NCBI GenBank assembly: GCA_002341185.1
Contig: DDNP01000028.1
Location: 72,375-136,374, forward strand
Direction: 5' to 3'
DNA: 64,000 nt
Source: Candidatus Neomicrothrix sp. UBA2517
Lineage (GTDB): Bacteria; Actinomycetota; Acidimicrobiia; Acidimicrobiales; UBA8592
The notes beneath the pieces were generated by a model. That model ran no database searches, was not told the origin of the DNA, and saw nothing but the letters and a program-made list of their open reading frames with translations. Of this stretch, positions 53,359 to 60,008 are shown piece after piece. Each line of letters begins with the position of its first letter. The first letter of the stretch is position 1. The position numbers and the translations under genes are program-made.

Positions 53359-53976
53359 TTATTCATCAAAAAACTTTTGTATCTCGTGTTCAGAGCGTAG
53401 AAATTCTATTGAAGTTCCAAATACTGGACCAGGATCGTACTTTCCGCGTTTTCCCTGTCTTTCCGGCGGAATATATTGTATTTTCGTAGGGTCATTCGGA
53501 ATCGGTTTTAAGAAGTAGGTGATTTTTCGAAGTAGGTCAGGTTCTTTGATGTGAAGCAATTTGCGGGTGTTGACTTTCGCTTGAATTGCAGTAGCTTCAC
53601 CGCTTACCAAAAATGAGAAGTGAGGAGACCAGCACCCTAAAAGCTTTTCGTGATTTCGAAGATTATTATACAAAGCTGTTTCTGCAAGATTCTTATTACC
53701 GGTTAAGGTTAACCACCACACGAGTAAATGTTGGATATATCTTGCGGACATTACGGGTGCCTTGAACGTATGAAAGGGATCAATCTTATCCGCCAATTTT
53801 ATTCCAGTTGAGATAGCAAGAACAGGTCCAATTGAAAGCTCCGAATAATATAAGCAGAGATCTATTTTTTCTTTTAGCTCTTGTCCCTTGTTGCTTTTGA
53901 GCAAATTACGCATTTCCCAACGTGAAATTTCAATTGTTGGTCCGTCTATTTGATTGTCGGATTCTTCTTTTTGCAC
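53359..53976 (-). CDS. Hypothetical soluble protein
   Basis: The 205-residue protein has no signal peptide or clear membrane helix. It is predicted mostly helical in the middle (YIQHLLVWWLTLTGNKNLAETALYNNLRNHEKLLGCW) with a basic C-terminal part (PPERQGKRGKYDPGPVFGTS). I do not recognise a family. It is alone between the tRNAs and the CstB-like gene. The frame is long and preserved, but codon use was not measured. Confidence 0.55.
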   Translation of the reverse strand: MQKEESDNQIDGPTIEISRWEMRNLLKSNKGQELKEKIDLCLYYSELSIGPVLAISTGIKLADKIDPFHTFKAPVMSARYIQHLLVWWLTLTGNKNLAETALYNNLRNHEKLLGCWSPHFSFLVSGEATAIQAKVNTRKLLHIKEPDLLRKITYFLKPIPNDPTKIQYIPPERQGKRGKYDPGPVFGTSIEFLRSEHEIQKFFDE

Positions 53977-54060
53977 GTCTACATAGTACGTGGTGGCTAT
54001 GACAAGGTCAGTTGCGTGCGAACGGGCTGTAATGGAAAGAGGTTAAGAAGAGAAGGTGCT

Positions 54061-55431
54061 TTAGGAGCTAGTTTTGCAAATTTTCCAAGCTGGGAATCCG
54101 CCAATGAGTTCTGAGACATCAGTAAATCCTTTGCTCCTTAGCAAGCTTGCGGCAATAGATGATCGATAGCCGCTCGCACAATAAACGATAGTCGTTTTCT
54201 CAGCTTTGAGTTTGTTTAGAGAACTATGTAGTTGAGGTAGTGGTATCGCAATTGATTCATTAATAGCGCCGTTCTCAGATATTTCTGATTCGTTACGGAC
54301 GTCTACGACCTGTAGGTCTGAATTCTTTTCCAACATTAATTTTGTTTCAAAGCATGTGATACGCGAACTTTGAGAAACGTTTGCAGTGGAGGAACGTAGA
54401 AGCTCATAGGGGGCTGGAACATAACCAATTATGTTATCTAACCCGATTCTTGCAAGGCGCATTCGAGCTTCTGCTTCTTCATTTGGATTAGCAATTATGA
54501 CTATAGGGGTATGAAAGTTAATTAAAGAACCGACAAACTCTGCATATCGACCTTCTAACCCGACATTGATTGAATTATCAAGATGCCCCATAGCAAATTC
54601 TTCTGGTGTGCGCGTATCAAGAATCACTGCGTCGCTAGGAATATTTTCAAAATTTATGGTGTTTAACTTTTCTTTTTCATCGTACAAAGGTCGTATTTCT
54701 TGATTAAATGATGCATCATGTGAGAAGTATTTCGGGGGAGTAGTTTGATCTGCCAAGACTAATTCAATAAATGTTTCTCGATCCCTTGATTGCACAGCGT
54801 AGTTAGTTAATCGCTGCTCTCCGATAGTTGATGATGTAGCGGTTGATAATTTTTTTCCGCACGCCGAGCCTGCCCCGTGACCTGGGAAAACTATTGTCTC
54901 GTCAGGAAGAGCCATTATTACGTTATGGACGCTATTAAAAAGTTCGCCAGCTAATTCTTCGGCTGATTGATCAACTGAGACCAATAAATCAGGGCGACCA
55001 ACATCTCCGATAAAGAGAGTATCTCCAGTAAAAATTGCCCATGGCTCTTCAGCAAACGTTCCTTTGTTCACTAAGATGCACATTGATTCCGGAGTATGTC
55101 CAGGTGTATGGAGGATTTTGCAAGCTATTTCGCCAAGCTGGATAAGGTATCCGTCCTCAAGGGTAACAAAATTAAATTCAGCTTTTGCTTTTGAAGATAA
55201 GCCGATTTTTGCGCCAGTTTTATCTGCCAATTCTAGGTGTCCGGAGACAAAGTCAGCATGAAAATGTGTTTCAAGAATCCATTCCAAATTTAAGTTATGA
55301 TTTTCGATAGTTCGAAGGTACTGAGATATATCTCGTCTCGGATCAATAATCAGAGCTTTGCCAGTCATCTCATCACCGATTAAATAAGAAGCTTGCGAAA
55401 GACACTCAAGATAATATTGCTCAAAGATCAC
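54061..55431 (-). CDS. CstB-like persulfide dioxygenase / sulfurtransferase
   Basis: The 456-residue protein has three domains. The N-terminal metallo-beta-lactamase domain has ETHFHADFVSGH (His56, His58, Asp60), HTPGHTPESM, FTGDTLFIGDVGRPDL and PGHGAGSACG, as in ETHE1-like persulfide dioxygenases. A middle rhodanese fold (about 265-345) has no Cys at the active site (IIANPNEE). A C-terminal rhodanese domain has YCASGYRS (Cys about 420). This is the layout of staphylococcal CstB, which oxidises persulfides and makes thiosulfate. It should detoxify sulfide-derived persulfide in the cytoplasm. No CstR-like regulator or sulfide:quinone reductase is adjacent. It is divergent from the rhodopsin, with 451 bp between the genes. 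Confidence 0.85.
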   Translation of the reverse strand: MIFEQYYLECLSQASYLIGDEMTGKALIIDPRRDISQYLRTIENHNLNLEWILETHFHADFVSGHLELADKTGAKIGLSSKAKAEFNFVTLEDGYLIQLGEIACKILHTPGHTPESMCILVNKGTFAEEPWAIFTGDTLFIGDVGRPDLLVSVDQSAEELAGELFNSVHNVIMALPDETIVFPGHGAGSACGKKLSTATSSTIGEQRLTNYAVQSRDRETFIELVLADQTTPPKYFSHDASFNQEIRPLYDEKEKLNTINFENIPSDAVILDTRTPEEFAMGHLDNSINVGLEGRYAEFVGSLINFHTPIVIIANPNEEAEARMRLARIGLDNIIGYVPAPYELLRSSTANVSQSSRITCFETKLMLEKNSDLQVVDVRNESEISENGAINESIAIPLPQLHSSLNKLKAEKTTIVYCASGYRSSIAASLLRSKGFTDVSELIGGFPAWKICKTSS

Positions 55432-55483
55432 TCAGTCTCCTCCCGCAAGCTGTGCTTATAATATTATCAGGTTATACAAAGTG

Positions 55484-55514
55484 AAAACCCCCTACCAAAG
55501 TGGTATGGAGGGGG
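55484..55514 (-). terminator. GC-rich hairpin with T-run on the minus strand
   Basis: CCCCC and TACCA pair with TGGTA and GGGGG across a 3-nt loop, with a 4-nt bulge (TGGA). On the minus strand the hairpin is followed by TTTTC. It lies 53 bp upstream of the CstB-like start, so it could end a small minus-strand RNA or attenuate the CstB transcript. On the plus strand only CTTTC follows. Confidence 0.5.
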
Positions 55515-55711
55515 CTTTCGGGTTGTACTGCACTATTACTGAAGCTGTACAGGACATCTTCAGTGTATTAGCCTTTTAGCTAATTAGCATTCGCTTATGG
55601 ATATTGTTATCACGTTCCCGTGGGGTACGGTGGGTAGCAGCTATTGAACCCTTTCCAACGGTCTGACCTTGAACTTGATTGCCAGTTTCCCGTAGGACTC
55701 TTTTGTCTTTT
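55515..55711. other. Structured non-coding region between CstB-like gene and rhodopsin
   Basis: The gap of 451 bp is the only stretch over 300 bp without a gene. It holds no ORF of size on either strand. It contains several inverted repeats: ACTGAAG/CTTCAGT (55538-55564) enclosing the palindrome CTGTACAG, CGTTCCC-GTG-GGGTACG (55613-55629), and ACGG..CTG/CAG..CCGT (about 55658-55693), then a pyrimidine/T-rich tract (55698-55728). A minus-strand transcript would end at the hairpin at 55484-55514, and a plus-strand one at the T-rich tract. I could not match it to SRP RNA, RNase P, tmRNA, 6S or a known riboswitch. Confidence 0.45.
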
Positions 55712-55740
55712 TTGGTTTCTTTTTTTATTCATACTAAAAT
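55712..55740 (+). promoter_or_regulatory. Putative rhodopsin promoter
   Basis: TTGGTT (55712-55717), a 17-nt spacer and TAAAAT (55735-55740) form a good sigma70-like promoter. Transcription from here would give a 5' leader of about 135 nt that includes the GTGACA/TGTCAC repeat. Confidence 0.45.
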
Positions 55741-55777
55741 TCTATGGAAAAAATTTTTCTTTATGCCCGGAAATAGT

Positions 55778-55806
55778 GTGACAAGTGGCAAAGGGACAAA
55801 TGTCAC
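55778..55806. repeat. Inverted repeat GTGACA...TGTCAC in the rhodopsin leader
   Basis: GTGACA (55778-55783) and TGTCAC (55801-55806) are separated by 17 nt, about 77 bp before the rhodopsin start. The centre-to-centre distance of 23 bp (about two helical turns) suits either a dimer-bound operator or an RNA stem-loop. Confidence 0.4.
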
Positions 55807-55882
55807 ATCAACAAAAGATGCAAAGACGTTGAAACAGAATTAATTTTAAGAAGATCCATTAAATTTTCACAAGGAGGAAATC

Positions 55883-56599
55883 TTGGACTTATTATTACCT
55901 GGAAGTGGCGAGTACGAACTTGTCTACAACGTTCTATCATTTGGAACGGCTGTAATGTTCGGTGCGTTTGTTTACTTCCTTACGCAGATGAAATCAGTGA
56001 GTAAGCAGTATCAGGCAGGGATCGCTGTTTCAGCGATAGTTGTTGGTATCGCTGGATATCACTATTACCGAATTTGGTCAGACTTTGGCGCAGCTGAGAT
56101 GAACGAAGGATATCGATATGCCGACTGGCTCATAACGGTTCCATTGTTAATTGTTGAGCTTTTGATTGTTCTCGGAGTCGCTAAAGCAGATCGAACAAGT
56201 CTTATGCTTAAGCTCGTTCCAGCAACAATTTTAATGGTTGGACTTGGATACCCAGGTGAAGTTGCTGATAGTAACGGTGCCAAGTGGACTTTCTGGATTC
56301 TAGCAATGATTCCATTCACCTATATTCTGAAGACTCTCTATGCGGAGTTGCAAAAAGCAGGACAACGTGAAACCGGAGCAGTTGCTAAACAAATTAAGAA
56401 TGCAACATATGTTCTCCTAGCCACGTGGATGGTTTATCCAATCGCTTACCTTTTCCCTATCTTCGATGCAGAATCGGCAACGTTGGAAACTCTGCGACAA
56501 GTAGGATACACGTTTGCTGATATTACAGCTAAAGGACTTTATGGTCTTATGATTCTCTGGATTGCGAAAGCACGTACAGAAGCAGAATCAAACGCGTAA
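55883..56599 (+). CDS. Green-type proton-pumping rhodopsin
   Basis: The 238-residue seven-helix protein has no separate signal peptide. Helix C is RYADWLITVPLLIVEL, with Asp81 (proton acceptor), Thr85 and Glu92 (proton donor): the DTE triad of outward proton pumps. Leu89 occupies the spectral-tuning site (105 in proteorhodopsin), which predicts green absorption. His60 on helix B may partner Asp81. The retinal Schiff base is Lys217 in ADITAKGLYG. Trp138 on helix E fills the position that is Gly in xanthorhodopsin-type antenna binders, so no carotenoid antenna is expected. The TTG start is set by AAGGAGG 5 nt upstream. It resembles the actinobacterial marine (MACR-like) group. No retinal-synthesis gene is adjacent. 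Confidence 0.95.
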   Translation: MDLLLPGSGEYELVYNVLSFGTAVMFGAFVYFLTQMKSVSKQYQAGIAVSAIVVGIAGYHYYRIWSDFGAAEMNEGYRYADWLITVPLLIVELLIVLGVAKADRTSLMLKLVPATILMVGLGYPGEVADSNGAKWTFWILAMIPFTYILKTLYAELQKAGQRETGAVAKQIKNATYVLLATWMVYPIAYLFPIFDAESATLETLRQVGYTFADITAKGLYGLMILWIAKARTEAESNA

Positions 56600-56618
56600 C
56601 AGCACCTAACTCTTTTTA

Positions 56619-56652
56619 GTTGGCCAGCCTTCGGGCTGGCCAACTTGCTTTT
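56619..56652 (+). terminator. Rho-independent terminator of the rhodopsin gene
   Basis: GTTGGCCAGCC-TTCG-GGCTGGCCAAC is a perfect 11-bp stem with a UUCG tetraloop, followed by TTGCTTTTT. It starts 20 bp after the stop codon. Confidence 0.93.
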
Positions 56653-56723
56653 TGGTAATGCAATTTACTCTGAACCGATAGCTTCAATCAGGTAATTTAT
56701 AGTCTGAGCTACTTACATAGTTA

Positions 56724-56767
56724 ACCCCCGGAGCAAGGAGCGAAATCCGGGGGTCACTATTTTTTGG
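56724..56767 (+). terminator. Second plus-strand terminator
   Basis: ACCCCCGGA (56724-56732) and TCCGGGGGT (56746-56754) form a 9-bp GC-rich stem, followed by CACTATTTTTT. No gene lies between it and the first terminator. It may be a back-up terminator, or the end of a small RNA starting about 56650-56720. Confidence 0.75.
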
Positions 56768-56775
56768 TTTGGAGG

Positions 56776-56798
56776 GTGTAAATCTTTCAGACTTACAC
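56776..56798. repeat. Short inverted repeat GTGTAA...TTACAC
   Basis: GTGTAA and TTACAC are separated by 11 nt, between the second terminator and the small lipoprotein gene that ends at 56884. No T-run follows in either direction. The role is unknown. Confidence 0.3.
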
Positions 56799-56883
56799 AT
56801 TCATTTATAGCCACCTCGAATGAAGATTTTGCGGGAATGTGACCTCCAACACCAGTGTCATTTGTCATAAACTTTCGTTGGTA

Positions 56884-57264
56884 TTAGCTCTGGTTTAAAG
56901 AGCGATTAAGAACCACGATTCCACGAAGCCTGCCGTAGTCTGTGGCCGTCAATGTGTTTCCACCACATTCACGATGAGCGATATCTAGACGGTTTATTAG
57001 ATTCTCTTTGGGAAGAGGATTACCTGACCCGTTTCGCATTCTATCAAGCGTGCTTTGCCAAGTATCTAACCAGTTCTCTTGAAAAGCTATCGGAAAGAGG
57101 CAGTCCCGAAGAAACTCTTCGGAGCTTTCGAGCTGGAAATTTTCAGCTAGGAAAACTTCGCTTTCGGCCAGAACAGAACTTCTCACATCAGGCTCGGTGC
57201 TACAAGACAAAAAAATCAAACTGCTAAAGACAACGGATAATGCTGTGAGAACAACTCGACGCAT
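56884..57264 (-). CDS. Small putative lipoprotein
   Basis: The 126-residue protein has a basic N-terminus, a hydrophobic stretch and FLSC (Cys21), an acceptable though not ideal lipobox. The mature part is mostly helical, contains two further cysteines (about 55 and 95), and has no recognised domain. It would be anchored to the outer face of the membrane. It faces the rhodopsin tail to tail. Confidence 0.6.
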   Translation of the reverse strand: MRRVVLTALSVVFSSLIFLSCSTEPDVRSSVLAESEVFLAENFQLESSEEFLRDCLFPIAFQENWLDTWQSTLDRMRNGSGNPLPKENLINRLDIAHRECGGNTLTATDYGRLRGIVVLNRSLNQS

Positions 57265-57303
57265 ATATCTAAAATATCCTTAAGAAACGTTTTTCCGTTT
57301 AAA

Positions 57304-57331
57304 TAGAAGTGTTACATAGGTAACACTTCTA
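57304..57331 (-). terminator. Perfect hairpin TAGAAGTGTTAC / GTAACACTTCTA
   Basis: A perfect 12-bp stem with the 4-nt loop ATAG. On the minus strand it lies 51 bp after the stop of the gene at 57383 and is followed by TTTAAACGGAAAAA, so it may terminate that gene; the T-run is short. Confidence 0.5.
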
Positions 57332-57382
57332 AATTCCAGTCCTCTCCAATGTATTTAGAAAGGGAGGGATGAGTGAAATTCC

Positions 57383-57652
57383 TTAGGATTTCAAAAATGT
57401 AACTTTTGTGGTTCCGACATGAACGCCCGCAGCTACTCTGTCAGCCGTGAACTGTTCGTCTGACATAAAAGCCGCAACAGTATCTTCGTCAGGTGTTTCC
57501 ATCACAAGGTGCAACATTTTCTCATTATCTGATTCAACTCCCTGAACCAGAACTCGACCGCCTGCTGCTTCAATCTTGGGAACTGCTTCACCATTGAACC
57601 ATGCGCTAAAAGTTTCATAATTATCTATTTCTTCTTGCAGTAGCAAAATCAT
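57383..57652 (-). CDS. Small alpha/beta-barrel-like protein (ABM/EthD-type fold likely)
   Basis: The 89-residue protein has a strand MILLLQEEI, a helix around NYETFSAWFNG, the strand GGRVLVQGVES, KMLHLVMETPDEDTVAAFMSDEQFTADRVAAGV and a final strand TKVTFL. This beta-alpha-beta-beta-alpha-beta order suits the dimeric ferredoxin-like fold. The AAFMSDEQFTADR...GV part resembles GAFMGTPEFAER...GV in the small protein at 61302, so the two may be paralogues. GGAGG stands 5 nt before the ATG. Function unknown. Confidence 0.65.
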   Translation of the reverse strand: MILLLQEEIDNYETFSAWFNGEAVPKIEAAGGRVLVQGVESDNEKMLHLVMETPDEDTVAAFMSDEQFTADRVAAGVHVGTTKVTFLKS

Positions 57653-57747
57653 TTTTCCTCCAATTATTTATTCTAAAACTAAACCGATGATTCATGTAAG
57701 AAAAATTTTCGGTAGATTTTTAACATCCCGTAATTTAGATATGTCTA

Positions 57748-57999
57748 TCAAATCTTAGGTTTTCTCTGGTTCGGTCTGCGTGGCGATACTGGAGTTGGTC
57801 GTCGCTCTTCAGGAGGACGCCACCGAACTTTCAGATACTTTTGGTACGAAATGTGCTCTAATGTTTTGTTAAGTTCGTAATCCTTAAACATAGAGTATTC
57901 TTTTTGGTAGTTTCGTTGACATGGATGGCACCACATCTCATCAGCCACAGGTTCCTCGCCACATTTCTTGCATATACCCACTAACAAATTAAATATCAC
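57748..57999 (-). CDS. Small zinc-ribbon-like protein
   Basis: The protein of up to 83 residues has CKKCGEEPVADEMWCHPCQ (Cys about 10, 13, 24, 27), a likely four-Cys zinc site, then a helical stretch and a basic Pro/Arg-rich tail (RPTPVSPRRPNQRKPK). The start is GTG at 57999; TTG or a second GTG a few codons in are possible. Function unknown; nucleic-acid binding would fit the tail. Confidence 0.6.
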   Translation of the reverse strand: MIFNLLVGICKKCGEEPVADEMWCHPCQRNYQKEYSMFKDYELNKTLEHISYQKYLKVRWRPPEERRPTPVSPRRPNQRKPKI

Positions 58000-58071
58000 G
58001 CTTGAGACACTTCCGGGTTAAAACTGAGGCAATGTAACGTCGCTCCACGCTTGATCGTAAGGCAAGCAGAT

Positions 58072-58995
58072 TTATTTTGGTGTTGATTTAAGAATACGTT
58101 TTATTGCTACTCCAACTGGAATAGCAACAATGGCAATCATTATCACTAGCCAAAGAGTTTGGTTAGTAGAAGCTAAATCGGAAGTATCTAAATCTATGCT
58201 TTCTTGATTTGAGCTATCCAGTTCATTATCTGATAGGTTCGACGTCGTTTCTGATTCTGTAGCAAGACTTTCAAGAGGTACATCTTCAGAGCCTTCCGCA
58301 GTTGAAGAAGCATCAATCTTATTTTCGTCCTTCTTAGATGATTCAGAATTGGATTTGGTGTACCACTCATCAAGTCTTTCTGCCGTCTCTGTAAATGATG
58401 ATGGCCGGTCACCGGCTCTTTCAACTGGAGTTCCGAATTGTTCACTTGTTCCTATTGCAGAAGTAAATCTTGCTGGGGCTCGTGAAACAATCATCACATC
58501 ATAGATGCCCTCGGTAGCCGTTCGACGTTCTTGGATTAAAGTGTAGTAACTCGTGTTTGTGAAAGGCTCATCGAACCTTGAGCGGATACTTGGGTACAGA
58601 GTTTGTGTTAAACCATCGGGAGACGTTAGCCGGAGGAATGGAAGTTGGTTATCTTGAAGACGCTGCTCAGGGTCCACGGCTGGGATAAGAAGTTCAAGTT
58701 GGAAGAAATCACCGTCAGCAAAATACGCTTGAAAGCCTCTTGTTTCTCCTTCGGTTAGAAACTCTCCATAAAAGGCGAATGATATCGTCCCATCTGGGAG
58801 GGATGGACCCTCAGATGGCGTCTGGTGTTCAGGAAGAAGGAATAGGGGGTCATGGGCGCTAGACACTGAAGTCCAGAACAAAATACTTATTAACGAGATA
58901 GCTATAACTGAAATTGTCTTCGAAACCAGACGTAGAACATTGGCTACCATGGATATGACACTAACGATCTTGAGATCAGGTGTCATGCTCCACAT
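58072..58995 (-). CDS. Secreted, C-terminally membrane-anchored protein of unknown function
   Basis: The 307-residue protein has a long signal sequence ending near SSVSSA-HD (about 46), and an ectodomain (about 47-185) with FYGEFLTEGETRGFQAYFADGDFFQLELLIP and IYDVMIVSRAP. A Ser/Glu/Asp-rich low-complexity linker (about 215-275) and one membrane helix (about 279-298) before a basic end follow. This is a type I surface protein. The ectodomain is all-beta in appearance, perhaps a jelly-roll, but I do not recognise it. The N-terminus could begin at an internal Met (4 or 16). Confidence 0.6.
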   Translation of the reverse strand: MWSMTPDLKIVSVISMVANVLRLVSKTISVIAISLISILFWTSVSSAHDPLFLLPEHQTPSEGPSLPDGTISFAFYGEFLTEGETRGFQAYFADGDFFQLELLIPAVDPEQRLQDNQLPFLRLTSPDGLTQTLYPSIRSRFDEPFTNTSYYTLIQERRTATEGIYDVMIVSRAPARFTSAIGTSEQFGTPVERAGDRPSSFTETAERLDEWYTKSNSESSKKDENKIDASSTAEGSEDVPLESLATESETTSNLSDNELDSSNQESIDLDTSDLASTNQTLWLVIMIAIVAIPVGVAIKRILKSTPK

Positions 58996-59061
58996 ACAGT
59001 GAATGTTGTCACAATCGCTAATTCTGTTTGGAACAAGCGGGGGAGAATCTATCGTGAAGAT

Positions 59062-59244
59062 ATGTCACAGAAGCAACTAAAGATAAGCCTTTTGATAGTA
59101 CGCTCAGCTTTCCTCATAGCCTCAGTATTGATTTGGCAAGTCTCAACTGCTTACATACCAGCCGCTATCGGTTGTTGGTTCGTTAATCGATTAATCATGA
59201 AACAGGTTGAACATCGTAACGATGACGAAACAATCATCGTTTAG
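59062..59244 (+). CDS. Small membrane protein
   Basis: From the ATG at 59062 (MSQKQLKISLL) the protein has 60 residues with one or two hydrophobic stretches (about 8-25 and 27-40) and a charged tail. An in-frame ATG at 58999 would add 21 residues but sits 3 bp from the divergent start at 58995. No function recognised. Confidence 0.45.
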   Translation: MSQKQLKISLLIVRSAFLIASVLIWQVSTAYIPAAIGCWFVNRLIMKQVEHRNDDETIIV

Positions 59245-59262
59245 CGACCTTCTGTTTCCTCA

Positions 59263-59272
59263 TTGACGTCAA
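59263..59272. repeat. Palindrome TTGACGTCAA upstream of the O-methyltransferase
   Basis: Identical to the palindrome at 43526-43535. Here it is flanked by GTTTC...GAAAC as a second, outer inverted repeat (59254-59278). It lies 18 bp before the ATG, where a bound protein could block initiation. Confidence 0.4.
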
Positions 59273-59290
59273 AGAAACTAGTCTGAGCAT

Positions 59291-59977
59291 ATGAAAAGTT
59301 TTTTTACCAGACGACAAGAAGTGGAGAAGCGATCGTTCTTCCTCGACGATGAACTCCTTGATTATATCAATGGGCACAGCTCACCCCCTGACCAGGTCCA
59401 AGAAGCGCTTATTGAGGAAACCGCCGAGTTGGGTTGGGTTTCTCGGATGCAAATTTCAGTTGATCAAGGTAATTTCCTCACGATGCTCGTCAAGTCTATT
59501 AACCCCAGTTTTGCTGTTGAAATAGGGACATTTACGGGGTTCTCATCCATCGCAATAGCCAGAGGACTTTCAGAAAATGGTTCACTACTATGTTGCGATG
59601 TCTCAGAGAAATGGACAGCGATTGCCCAAACCTACTGGGAACGAGCGGGACTTAAAGAAAAGATAGATCTTGTGCTCGCACCCGCTATGGAAACTCTTAA
59701 CAACCTTCCCGAAGATAAAAAAATAGATTTTGTTTTCATAGATGCTGATAAAGGGAATTACAAGAATTACTACGAAGCAGTTCTAAGCCGCCTTTCTGAT
59801 CATGGCATGATTGTCATTGATAATGTTTTGTGGTCGGGACGTGTAATTGATGAAAACGCAAACGATGATGACACACACGCAATCAAAGATTTCAACAGTC
59901 ACGTACGTGATGACGATCGAGTGACCTGCACAATGTTGTCTATAGGTGACGGAGTGTCACTAATTCAAAAAAAATAG
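59291..59977 (+). CDS. SAM-dependent O-methyltransferase (caffeoyl-CoA OMT family)
   Basis: The 228-residue class I methyltransferase shows VEIGTFTGFSSIAIARGL (motif I, about 77-94), LLCCDVSEKW, DFVFIDADKGNYKNYYE (metal-binding Asp and Asn) and IDNVLWSGRV. These belong to the divalent-metal-dependent Methyltransf_3 family (PF01596). Bacterial members methylate catechol-like hydroxyls; the substrate is unknown. Confidence 0.85.
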   Translation: MKSFFTRRQEVEKRSFFLDDELLDYINGHSSPPDQVQEALIEETAELGWVSRMQISVDQGNFLTMLVKSINPSFAVEIGTFTGFSSIAIARGLSENGSLLCCDVSEKWTAIAQTYWERAGLKEKIDLVLAPAMETLNNLPEDKKIDFVFIDADKGNYKNYYEAVLSRLSDHGMIVIDNVLWSGRVIDENANDDDTHAIKDFNSHVRDDDRVTCTMLSIGDGVSLIQKK

Positions 59978-59984
59978 GATAAGT

Positions 59985-60003
59985 GAAACGCACCAGTCGT
60001 TTC
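59985..60003 (-). terminator. Hairpin between two convergent methyltransferase genes
   Basis: GAAACG and CGTTTC are separated by 7 nt. On the minus strand it is followed, after about 10 nt, by TTTTTTTT. It may end the minus-strand gene, but the T-run is distant and lies inside the end of the neighbouring gene. Confidence 0.35.
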
Positions 60004-60008
60004 AACCT

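Noticed and set aside
55570..55720. Possible SRP RNA on the minus strand (GGTCAG ... GGAAAGGG) or a cobalamin-type riboswitch (GGGAA, AGCTGC..CC).
   Set aside because: The conserved 3' AGCAG side of the SRP domain IV loop is missing, and the B12 box cannot be found. The resemblance is limited to short words, so I left the region unnamed.
55883..56599. Rhodopsin as a sodium or chloride pump.
   Set aside because: Helix C reads D-T-E at the three motif positions, not NDQ, NTQ or TSA.
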